Assembly: GCF_003583765.1 (NCBI RefSeq)
Contig: NZ_QXQA01000004.1
Span: 294,171-358,170, forward strand
Direction of reading: 5' to 3'
Source of the DNA: Paenibacillus nanensis
GTDB taxonomy: Bacteria > Bacillota > Bacilli > Paenibacillales > Paenibacillaceae
Length of the DNA stretch: 64,000 bases
In this document: positions 1 through 5,996 of the stretch, piece after piece
Numbering within the stretch: the first letter of the stretch is position 1
Layout of the letters: the number at the start of each line of letters is the position of its first letter
Made by a program: the position numbers and the translations under genes
Notes under the pieces: model-generated
What the model saw: the letters and a program-made list of their open reading frames with translations, nothing else
The model's database searches: none
Told to the model about the DNA's origin: nothing

Positions 1-123
1 CTCGGGGTCGCCGGTAACGGCGGTCACTTTACCGTCTGTTATCGTTACATGCAAACCGCAGGTGTCGGGACAGTCGAAGGGGCAGACGGAGCGTACAATG
101 CCGTTGTCGGGAAATGTTTTCAT
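1..123 (-). CDS. Molybdopterin oxidoreductase, N-terminal fragment (cut by window edge)
   Basis: Only the first 41 codons lie in the window; the gene continues beyond base 1. The start ATG (read on the minus strand from 123) has a GGAG about 11 nt upstream. Residues 14-22 read CPFDCPDTC, the cysteine pattern that binds the N-terminal [4Fe-4S] cluster in bis-MGD molybdoenzymes of the formate dehydrogenase/DMSO reductase superfamily. The substrate cannot be told from this fragment, and there is no twin-arginine signal, so a cytoplasmic enzyme is likely. Confidence 0.8.
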   Translation of the reverse strand, partial: MKTFPDNGIVRSVCPFDCPDTCGLHVTITDGKVTAVTGDPE

Positions 124-191
124 GATGGGGATCACTCCATTCGCCAGTAGGGTCAAAAGGTTTCTGTCTATAAAAAATAATAGCTTAATCA

Positions 192-983
192 TTATACCTG
201 CATCGGTCTTTCTTTTAAATACTCGGACGGTGACTGTCCTGTTGTCCGTTTGAAGATTCGCTGAAAGTATGACGCGTCGGAATAGCCCAAATATTCGGCG
301 ATTTCAGTCACGGTAAGCAGCGATTCCGTAAGCAAGTAAGCGGCTGTACGCATACGTACGCTGTGCGCATATTCGCTTATGGTCTGTCCGGTCATCCGCC
401 GAAAAAGCGTCGCGGCATGATTCGGACTTCTTCCAATCCATTCGCCTAGATGCTCCTTCGTAATTTTCGATCGGTAATGCTCTTGGATATAGCTCTTCAT
501 CCGTTCGGCATGCTGAAGCGAAATATCCGCTTTCTCCCCAAGCTCAAGCTCCCGGCTCCATAATACAAGCGCATCAAGCGCAAGCGCCGCCGCTCTCAAG
601 TCCGAGCAGGGAACGTTCTCCCGCCATTCCTTCCAAATCCCGCGCAGCCTCTCCAGAACAAGCTCGTAGCAGCCGGCTTTCGCTTGGGTAAAGGCGGCTT
701 TGCCAAACATCGCGAGCCGTTCAAAAGCCGATGCTTGATTAGTCAGTTTCAGTTGAAGCACGTACTGCTCGTGAAACACGGTCGGCACACTTTTGCCATA
801 GAAGGGAGCGCCCGGGGGGACAAACAGGAAATCGCCTTTTTCTGCAAGAGTCTTATGGCCGTCAACCCAATAGACGCATTTGCCGTACGTCACAATGATG
901 AGATAGGCGGTATCCGCGAACGCTTCATGCTCTTCATACCAGTTCATGCCTTGACGGAGAAACAGATTTTGAACCGACAGCAT
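192..983 (-). CDS. AraC-family transcriptional regulator with cupin-like sensor domain
   Basis: 263 aa. The N-terminal ~130 residues look like the cupin-type ligand-binding domain of AraC regulators (GDFLFVPPGAP resembles a cupin strand). Residues ~165-260 form the double helix-turn-helix: a first HTH around KITKEHLGEWIGRSPNHAATLF and a second ending GYSDASYFQRIFKRTTGQSP, the classical AraC signature. It is divergent from pyruvate kinase, with only ~110 bp between the start codons. That gap holds two copies of the palindrome ACTATAGT, a plausible site for this or another regulator. The ligand is unknown. Confidence 0.9.
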   Translation of the reverse strand: MLSVQNLFLRQGMNWYEEHEAFADTAYLIIVTYGKCVYWVDGHKTLAEKGDFLFVPPGAPFYGKSVPTVFHEQYVLQLKLTNQASAFERLAMFGKAAFTQAKAGCYELVLERLRGIWKEWRENVPCSDLRAAALALDALVLWSRELELGEKADISLQHAERMKSYIQEHYRSKITKEHLGEWIGRSPNHAATLFRRMTGQTISEYAHSVRMRTAAYLLTESLLTVTEIAEYLGYSDASYFQRIFKRTTGQSPSEYLKERPMQV

Positions 984-1000
984 ACGACACCTCGAATCTT

Positions 1001-1027
1001 ACTATAGTACATCCATAATACTATAGT
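1001..1027. promoter_or_regulatory. Paired ACTATAGT palindromes in a divergent intergenic region
   Basis: ACTATAGT, which is its own reverse complement, occurs at 1001-1008 and again at 1020-1027. The centres are 19 bp apart, roughly two helical turns. The pair lies between the divergent AraC gene and pyk, just upstream of the likely pyk -35 element. It could be a dimer-dimer operator, or -10-like TATAGT elements for the minus-strand gene. Function is inferred only. Confidence 0.4.
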
Positions 1028-1029
1028 GT

Positions 1030-1059
1030 TTGTACGTTGTCTCCGTTTCTCTATACAAT
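1030..1059 (+). promoter_or_regulatory. Likely sigma-A promoter of pyk
   Basis: TTGTAC (1030-1035) and TACAAT (1054-1059) are spaced by 18 bp; TATACA at 1052 with a 16-bp spacer is an alternative register. The downstream start codon is at 1094. Confidence 0.5.
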
Positions 1060-1093
1060 GGTCACAGTTACTGAAACGCGGAGGGATAATAAC

Positions 1094-2512
1094 ATGAGTC
1101 TGACTAAAATTGTGTGCACCATGGGACCATCCAGCAATTCGATATCGATTCTTAAAGAAATGATGAACGCCGGCATGAACGTTGCAAGGTTAAATATGGC
1201 GCATGGCGAGCTGAGTGACCATAGCGCGCGCATCGCGCTGGTCCGCGAAGCGGCTTCGCAAGCTGCAAAGGTTGTAGCCGTCATGATGGATATAAAAGGA
1301 CCGGAAATCCGCATCGGCGCGTTAGAAGAAAGCAGCTACGAGCTGAAGACGGGCGATAAGCTGACTTTAACCAGCCGTCCGATTACAGGCACGGGCTCTT
1401 GCGTCGCGGTCAACTATGAGGACATGCCTAAGGTTGTAACGCCAGGAACCAAAGTGCTGATCGACGACGGTCTGATTGAGCTTCGCGTCGAAAGCGTTGA
1501 AGATACGGAAATCCATTGCGCCGTCCTGAACGGCGGCCCGCTGAAGCCGCGCAAAGGCGTGAACCTGCCAGGCATCCGGACGACGCTGCCGGGGGTAACG
1601 GAGCGGGATATTAAGCATATCGCGTTCGGCGTAGAAGAAGGGGTCGACATGATCGCGGTGTCGTTCGTCCGCAAGGCTGAGGATATTTTGCAGGTAAGAC
1701 AGCTGCTTGAGGACGCGGGCGCGGGTCATATTCAAATTATTTCGAAAATTGAAAATGAAGAGGGCGTTGAAAACCTGGACGCGATCATCGAAGTGTCCGA
1801 CGGCATCATGGTGGCGCGCGGCGATCTCGGCGTAGAAATTCCGGCGGAGGACGTGCCGATGATCCAGAAGGAAATGATCGACAAGTGCAACCTCGCGGGC
1901 AAGCCGGTTATCGTTGCGACGCAGATGCTGGATTCGATGCAGGTGAATCCGCGTCCGACAAGAGCGGAGGTCAGCGACGTGGCCAACGCCGTGCTCCAAG
2001 GCGCGGACGCGATCATGCTGTCCGGCGAAACGGCGGCGGGCAAATACCCGCTTGAATCGGTCCGTATGATGGCGATGATTGCGCAGCGCACGGAATCGAC
2101 GATCGACTACGCCGATCTGTTCCAAAGCAAGCTGACCGTACCTACCTCCTCGGTGACGGAAGTTATCAGCCAAGCGGTTGTAAGCTCATCGCTGCAGCTG
2201 GACGCCAAAGCGATTCTTACGCCGACCGAAAGCGGATTTACCGCGCGTATGGTCTCGAAATACCGTCCAAGCGCTCCGATTATCGCGATAACGGCGCATG
2301 ATTATGTGCTAAAGCGGTTAACGCTTGTGCGCGGCGTCGTTCCGGTCAAAGGCGAATCGCATAACAATACGGACGATATGTTCCAATCGGCCGTCCGGAG
2401 CGCGCGCCGTACCGAGCTGGTGGCGAAAGGCGATTATGTGGTCATCTCGGCAGGCGTACCAAGCGGCAGGGCGGGAGCAACGAACCTGATCCAAATTCAC
2501 CAAATGGAATAG
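1094..2512 (+). CDS. pyk: Pyruvate kinase (short form)
   Basis: Converts phosphoenolpyruvate and ADP to pyruvate and ATP in the last step of glycolysis. 472 aa from an ATG preceded by GGAGGG; upstream in-frame codons lack a ribosome site. The N-terminus KIVCTMGPSS is diagnostic. The active-site segments MVARGDLGVEIP and ATQMLDSM, and a conserved segment reading LSGETAAGKYP, are all present. The protein ends after the allosteric C domain and lacks the extra C-terminal PEP-utiliser-like domain carried by the ~585-aa enzymes of many Bacilli. It may therefore be a second isozyme, but the rest of the genome is not visible. It stands alone, divergent from an AraC regulator. Confidence 0.96.
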   Translation: MSLTKIVCTMGPSSNSISILKEMMNAGMNVARLNMAHGELSDHSARIALVREAASQAAKVVAVMMDIKGPEIRIGALEESSYELKTGDKLTLTSRPITGTGSCVAVNYEDMPKVVTPGTKVLIDDGLIELRVESVEDTEIHCAVLNGGPLKPRKGVNLPGIRTTLPGVTERDIKHIAFGVEEGVDMIAVSFVRKAEDILQVRQLLEDAGAGHIQIISKIENEEGVENLDAIIEVSDGIMVARGDLGVEIPAEDVPMIQKEMIDKCNLAGKPVIVATQMLDSMQVNPRPTRAEVSDVANAVLQGADAIMLSGETAAGKYPLESVRMMAMIAQRTESTIDYADLFQSKLTVPTSSVTEVISQAVVSSSLQLDAKAILTPTESGFTARMVSKYRPSAPIIAITAHDYVLKRLTLVRGVVPVKGESHNNTDDMFQSAVRSARRTELVAKGDYVVISAGVPSGRAGATNLIQIHQME

Positions 2513-2520
2513 AAACGCTA

Positions 2521-2549
2521 TTGACAGGAAAGCGCAAAGGTGACACAAT
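2521..2549 (+). promoter_or_regulatory. Sigma-A promoter ahead of the purine-type leader
   Basis: A perfect -35 TTGACA (2521-2526), a 17-bp spacer and a weak -10 CACAAT (2544-2549). It starts just after the pyk stop codon and would place the transcript start ~25 nt before the aptamer at 2586. Confidence 0.55.
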
Positions 2550-2585
2550 AGGTGAGGTTCATCGATAACGAATACATTGGCATAC

Positions 2586-2662
2586 ATTCGTATAACCTCA
2601 CATAACGGCAAAAGGCACAGGGTGAGGGTCTCTACGGGAAGCCTTACTTCCTTGCTACGAAT
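2586..2662 (+). promoter_or_regulatory. Purine-riboswitch-like aptamer (variant loops), guanine-type C at the ligand position
   Basis: The three-way junction of the purine family can be drawn. P1 ATTCG (2586-2590) pairs with CGAAT (2658-2662). J1/2 is TATAA (2591-2595). P2 CCTCAC (2596-2601) pairs with GTGAGG (2622-2627). J2/3 is GTCTCTAC (2628-2635), matching the family core GUUUCUAC except at the flipped-out third base. P3 is 2636-2641 with 2647-2652, and J3/1 ends in GCTA. The C at 2655 falls where family members carry C (guanine) or U (adenine). The usual loops are absent: L2 is ~20 nt and L3 is CCTTA. L3 CCTT can pair with AAGG in L2, which may replace the normal kissing contact. Confidence 0.6.
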
Positions 2663-2707
2663 AACCTATCTTCTTCCAAAGACAGATAGGTTGTCCGTAG
2701 CTTTTTT
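2654..2707 (+). terminator. Intrinsic terminator overlapping aptamer P1 (expression platform)
   Basis: A 17-bp stem pairs 2654-2670 with 2685-2701, with one A-C mismatch and one G-U, and is followed by six T. Its 5' arm includes the whole 3' strand of aptamer P1 (2658-2662) and the putative ligand C (2655), so aptamer and terminator exclude one another. That wiring predicts ligand-induced read-through, as in the pbuE adenine switch. Confidence 0.85.
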
Positions 2708-2761
2708 GCGTTCGGATCGAATGGTGGACATGAAGCATGATAGAGGAGTGAAATTACGATT

Positions 2762-3724
2762 ATGAAGTATATTTTGTCTGTTTTTATAGGCGCGGCCAGC
2801 TATGGCATCTTGTCGACCTTCGTCGTGCTGGCTTACGGCAAGGGTTATACGCTTGGCGAAGTTGTCGGCACCCAGCTGCTTGTCGGCTTCCTGCTTTCTT
2901 GGCTGTTCGCTACGATAATGGAAAGGAAAAGCGCCCGAGCGGCTAAAACCAAATCTGTGCGTGACGGGCAGGGGGCGGCGGTTAAGCTGACCTGGAAAAA
3001 GAAGCTGCTGCTTATGGCGGCAGGACTTCCAACGGCGATTACTGGTTTGGTGTACTATGAATCGCTTCGGTACATTCCCGCATCGCTTGCGATTCTGCTG
3101 CTGTTCCAATTCACTTGGATCGGCGTGCTGATTCAATCGGTGCGCCAGCGCAAGCGGCCGGACCGCATTATTTTCCTGACGCTGGTCATCTTATTCAGCG
3201 GAACGTTCCTTGCGGCGGGCATCATGGAGAACGGCACCGGCAAGTTCAACCTTTTAGGCGTCACGCTTGGATTCCTGGCTGCAATCAGCTACTCCATGTT
3301 CATCCTGTTCAGCGGTAAAGCCGTTCCGGAGGCTGCGCCCGCAACGCGGAGCAAATGGATGACGCTCGGCGGACTGCTGCTCGTATTTATTCTTTTTACG
3401 CCTGAATTTTTATGGAACGGCGAGCTGTTCAGCGAGCTGTTCTTGTACGGCGCGATTTTGGGCTTATTCGGCGCGTTTATTCCGCCGCTGCTGTTCGCCT
3501 ACGGCGTTCCGCATATTGGGGAAGGAATGGCCGGTATATTAGGCGCGGCGGAGCTGCCGGTTGCCGTTATGCTCTCCTCCCTTGTTCTACAGGAAGAGGT
3601 CTCTTGGCTTCAGTGGGCAGGCGTTATTTTGGTGCTTATAGGCGTTGCTTATCCGGAATTAATTAAGCTGGTGAGAAAATATGACCGTTTCGCCTCCAGA
3701 AAAGAACTGACGAAGCAAGGTTAG
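2762..3724 (+). CDS. EamA/DMT-superfamily transporter
   Basis: 320 aa with about ten hydrophobic segments arranged as two five-helix repeats, the usual EamA architecture; the second repeat ends near EVSWLQWAGVILVLIGVAYPEL. The ATG at 2762 follows GAGGAG by ~11 nt. The substrate cannot be read from the sequence. Because the gene lies directly behind a purine-type leader whose predicted logic is ligand ON, export of a purine base or a related compound is the simplest inference. Monocistronic, closed by the terminator at 3733. Confidence 0.88.
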   Translation: MKYILSVFIGAASYGILSTFVVLAYGKGYTLGEVVGTQLLVGFLLSWLFATIMERKSARAAKTKSVRDGQGAAVKLTWKKKLLLMAAGLPTAITGLVYYESLRYIPASLAILLLFQFTWIGVLIQSVRQRKRPDRIIFLTLVILFSGTFLAAGIMENGTGKFNLLGVTLGFLAAISYSMFILFSGKAVPEAAPATRSKWMTLGGLLLVFILFTPEFLWNGELFSELFLYGAILGLFGAFIPPLLFAYGVPHIGEGMAGILGAAELPVAVMLSSLVLQEEVSWLQWAGVILVLIGVAYPELIKLVRKYDRFASRKELTKQG

Positions 3725-3732
3725 GCTGCAAT

Positions 3733-3773
3733 AAGCTGTTCCCGTGATTGGACTTGCGGGAGCAGCTTTTTTT
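3733..3773 (+). terminator. Terminator of the DMT transporter
   Basis: AAGCTGTTCCCG pairs with CGGGAGCAGCTT (one G-U), followed by a run of T. Confidence 0.85.
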
Positions 3774-3845
3774 ATTTCCGCGTTGCTCCAGCAGCTCGCG
3801 CAATGGGGGAGTTTGGTAAAGTTTATTTTATACCTGTTTTATTCC

Positions 3846-3875
3846 TTTAACCTTTCCACAGAATGGCATTATACT
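3846..3875 (+). promoter_or_regulatory. Possible promoter of the short leader RNA
   Basis: -10 TATACT (3870-3875) with a weak -35 TTTAAC (3846-3851) and 18-bp spacing. It would start transcription near 3882, ahead of the leader ORF and two hairpins. Confidence 0.4.
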
Positions 3876-3922
3876 AAGGATGTCGGGCCGACGCATTACG
3901 TGAAGGAAAGGAGCTGATCAGA

Positions 3923-3955
3923 TTGATTCACAACCTAGAGGTGGTCTCCGTTTAA
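3923..3955 (+). CDS. Putative 10-aa leader peptide
   Basis: TTG start, product MIHNLEVVSV, nine nt after AAAGGAG (3907-3913). The stop codon lies in the loop of hairpin 1, so a ribosome finishing the ORF would melt that hairpin. No family was recognised. The codons are not a run of one amino acid, so it does not look like classical amino-acid attenuation. Confidence 0.4.
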   Translation: MIHNLEVVSV

Positions 3956-3974
3956 TCGGAGACCGCCGTTACAG

Positions 3975-3996
3975 AAGAGGCCTTCGGGCCTCTTTT
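3975..3996 (+). terminator. UUCG-loop terminator after the leader ORF
   Basis: AAGAGGCC, loop TTCG, GGCCTCTT, running into TTTT. The C(UUCG)G tetraloop is exceptionally stable. Confidence 0.8.
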
Positions 3997-4035
3997 CACG
4001 CTTTAAATGGCTAAAATATTCATTCAAAAAAAAGA

Positions 4036-4064
4036 TTGTGATCGAAAAAAGATTTCATTATAAT
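4036..4064 (+). promoter_or_regulatory. Sigma-A promoter of the CD3324-type gene
   Basis: TTGTGA (4036-4041), a 17-bp spacer, and a perfect TATAAT (4059-4064). The untranslated leader carries a GCTTC/GAAGC stem just after the start site. Confidence 0.75.
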
Positions 4065-4135
4065 GGAAAAGCGATGCTTCATACGAAGCGCGGGGATCAC
4101 CCCATAAAAATTCGAAGAAAGGGAGGCGTTAAGCA

Positions 4136-4249
4136 ATGCAAAATGTAAAGTTGAAAGTCGCAGCTGTCACTGAAGCCAAAAGAATGAACCTATTTGAGGA
4201 GGACCTATACCGTGAACTACAAAAATGGAAGAGACGTGCTTCCCCCTAG
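4136..4249 (+). CDS. 37-aa ORF overlapping the next gene out of frame
   Basis: The ATG at 4136 has a strong GGGAGG ribosome site 8-9 nt upstream, better than that of many full-length genes here. It encodes a lysine- and leucine-rich 37-aa peptide ending RRASP. It overlaps the following gene by 38 nt, and that gene's ribosome site (GAGGAGG, 4196-4202) lies inside it. It may be a translational-coupling leader rather than a functional protein. No family recognised. Confidence 0.35.
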   Translation: MQNVKLKVAAVTEAKRMNLFEEDLYRELQKWKRRASP

Positions 4250-4478
4250 TCTCCTGTCGGAGCTGCAAAAATATATTCAAGGCGACCTGATTTATATCCC
4301 GAAGCCATCCAACCAGCGCGCAAGCTGGGGAGAGGTCAGCGGCACGCGGAAGCTGCTGGCGGAGCGGAATAAAGAGATATTCCAGCACTATTGCAACGGC
4401 GCGACCGTCGCGGAGCTGGAGCGGAAGTATCACTTATCCAGCGAAAGCATTCGCAAGATTATTGTGAAGGCTCGCTAA
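4212..4478 (+). CDS. CD3324 / Mor-activator-like small DNA-binding protein
   Basis: 88 aa. The start is taken as GTG 4212, nine nt after GAGGAGG; the TTG at 4194 would precede that ribosome site. The N-terminus NYKNGRDVLPPSLLSELQKY and the central YIPKPSNQRASWGEVSGTR are typical of the CD3324 family. A helix-turn-helix follows at the C-terminus (GATVAELERKYHLSSESIRK). Such proteins resemble the phage Mor/C activators but are common as stand-alone genes in Firmicutes; targets are unknown. It is downstream of a good promoter and an overlapping small ORF. Confidence 0.85.
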   Translation: MNYKNGRDVLPPSLLSELQKYIQGDLIYIPKPSNQRASWGEVSGTRKLLAERNKEIFQHYCNGATVAELERKYHLSSESIRKIIVKAR

Positions 4479-4503
4479 TGAGAAAACGAACGGATCGGAA
4501 ACC

Positions 4504-4552
4504 AAAAGAACCTCCATCAGTGCCGGGCAGGCATCGACGGAGGTTCTTTTTT
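4504..4552. terminator. Bidirectional terminator between convergent genes
   Basis: AAGAACCTCC pairs with GGAGGTTCTT. T runs flank it on both strands, serving the CD3324 gene (+) and the small gene at 4562 (-). Confidence 0.85.
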
Positions 4553-4561
4553 ACATGGTCA

Positions 4562-4852
4562 TCAGTGAACCGATGTGGTCGGAAGCGGCACGGTTGTTCT
4601 TGGATATTTGTAATCGTCGCGGTAGCAATTCGTTTCCGTGTCATAGTTCGATTGCGAAAGCCGGCTCGTCACCTCGAATATCGGAAGATCTTGGCTTACG
4701 TGCAGCGTTGAACCGTAAAACGTGCAATTCTCGAAATGAAAATCAAGCGTCGTAATAATGATGACGCAATTTGTGAAGGTACAGTTTTTGAAGCTGAAGC
4801 CGTCGAATGCGATCGTTTCGTTGTGAAAGTTCTCGTTCATAATCAATCTCAT
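4562..4852 (-). CDS. Small pentapeptide-like protein
   Basis: 96 aa. ATG at 4852, ~11 nt after GAGGAG; MNEN, four codons further on, is an alternative. Residues ~15-50 show a repeating aromatic-x-x-Cys pattern (FKNCTFTNC, then FENCTF), as in short pentapeptide/beta-helix proteins. The tail is polar with many Thr, Tyr and Asp. No function assigned. A short inverted repeat ATAGGC/GCCTAT (4878-4894) sits just upstream of its ribosome site. Confidence 0.6.
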   Translation of the reverse strand: MRLIMNENFHNETIAFDGFSFKNCTFTNCVIIITTLDFHFENCTFYGSTLHVSQDLPIFEVTSRLSQSNYDTETNCYRDDYKYPRTTVPLPTTSVH

Positions 4853-4952
4853 GTGAAAAAACACTCCTCTGCTAGAAATAGGCGACATGCCTATCATCCT
4901 AACAGAGCGGTTGTAAAATGTTTGTCGCAACGTGACTGCCCGATGCGAATAC

Positions 4953-5867
4953 TTATCGACAACGATCCCAATCTTCCAACGCAAGCTCCTGCACGAGGAC
5001 CGTGCCCGCTTCGTATCCTTCGCTGGCCGCGCCGACGATGCCTGTAAAGCCGTTTTTGGCATCGCCGATAATATAAAGGCCGTCAACCGCTGTTTTGCCA
5101 TGGGCGAGCGTTTCGTATTTGCCGTTTTGGTCCGCCGGCACACCGAGCCGCGCAGGGATGTCTGACGCTTCCCGGGCCCCGGTATCCGCAAGAAAGCCGC
5201 CGCTTCGCGCAATCGACGTTCCGTCAGCGAGAACGACAGCTTGCAGCATACCATCCACTGAAATCAGCCTCTCAATCCGTTCGTCGGCCACTTTAATACC
5301 TCGCGCGCTCATTTCGTCAAGCTGATCGCTGTCAAAAGCTGTCGCACCGTTTGTAAAAATGAAAATGTCTTTACTCCAGTTATAAAGCTTCTTCACGTAT
5401 TCGAATGTCTTCCGGCCATGGCCGATTAATGCGAGCGGCTCATTGCGGCGCTCCCATCCGTCGCAGAACGGGCATGGGAATATCGAGAGGCCGTATGCCT
5501 CGTGAAGTCCTTGTATAGGAGGAAGATGATCACGCATGCCGGATGCGACGATGAGCTTGCGGCTTTGAACGGTCTGGCCGTCCGCAAGCGTCGTCTCAAA
5601 GCCATAGCCGGTTATTTCAGCATGTACAGCCGTACCCTTTTGCCAATGGACTGACGGATACGCTTGGAGATTCTCGCGAGCGAGCTGCAGAAATTGGGCA
5701 GGGGGTATGCCGTCTCGCGTTAAATAGCCGTGCGCCGCTTTCGAAGCGGCGTTGCGGGGCTCGCCTTCGTCGATCACAATAACGGAACGAACGGAGCGGC
5801 CCAGCAGCATAGCGGCGCTTAAGCCGGCGGGTCCGCCGCCGATGATGGTTACATCCCACGTTTTCAG
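4953..5867 (-). CDS. Thioredoxin-reductase-like FAD/NAD(P)H oxidoreductase
   Basis: A flavoprotein of the TrxB fold. GGGPAGLSAA near residues 10-19 binds FAD. CPFC (C132, C135 from the chosen start) is the redox disulfide, followed by an NADPH-binding half. The ribosome site is GGAGG, with no ATG, GTG or TTG at a good distance; CTG 5867 fits best and gives ~304 aa. A TTG at 5906 extends the frame but has no ribosome site. No thioredoxin gene is adjacent, so the electron acceptor is unknown and it need not be the housekeeping TrxB. Divergent from the helicase gene. Confidence 0.87.
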   Translation of the reverse strand: MKTWDVTIIGGGPAGLSAAMLLGRSVRSVIVIDEGEPRNAASKAAHGYLTRDGIPPAQFLQLARENLQAYPSVHWQKGTAVHAEITGYGFETTLADGQTVQSRKLIVASGMRDHLPPIQGLHEAYGLSIFPCPFCDGWERRNEPLALIGHGRKTFEYVKKLYNWSKDIFIFTNGATAFDSDQLDEMSARGIKVADERIERLISVDGMLQAVVLADGTSIARSGGFLADTGAREASDIPARLGVPADQNGKYETLAHGKTAVDGLYIIGDAKNGFTGIVGAASEGYEAGTVLVQELALEDWDRCR

Positions 5868-5996
5868 TTCGGGCCACCTCCAGGTTGAAAAGAGAACAAG
5901 TATCAATGTTCACTGCTTGGCTGTTATAATGAAGCTAACGAAATGAACTGCCAACAATAGGATTACGGTTTATTATGACGGTTGGAGCTGATTGTT

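Larger units (their letters stand above)
3882..3996 (+). ncRNA. Candidate ~115-nt leader/small RNA with a peptide ORF, two hairpins and its own terminator
   Basis: Between the -10 at 3870 and the terminator ending at 3996 lie a strong ribosome site, a 10-codon ORF, hairpin 1 (3940-3950 with 3957-3967, 11 bp, six-base loop) and hairpin 2 (UUCG tetraloop). GGTCTC (3943-3948) in the 5' arm of hairpin 1 can also pair with GAGGCC (3977-3982) in the 5' arm of hairpin 2, an antiterminator-like alternative. The next gene has its own promoter at 4036, so the RNA may act alone or as an attenuator. Confidence 0.4.

Noticed and set aside
1367..2173. Long minus-strand frames inside pyk
   Set aside because: They are antisense to a clear pyruvate kinase, have Arg/His-rich shadow composition and no ribosome sites.
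3882..3996. Classical amino-acid attenuator
   Set aside because: The 10-codon ORF has no run of one amino acid codon and no biosynthetic gene follows.
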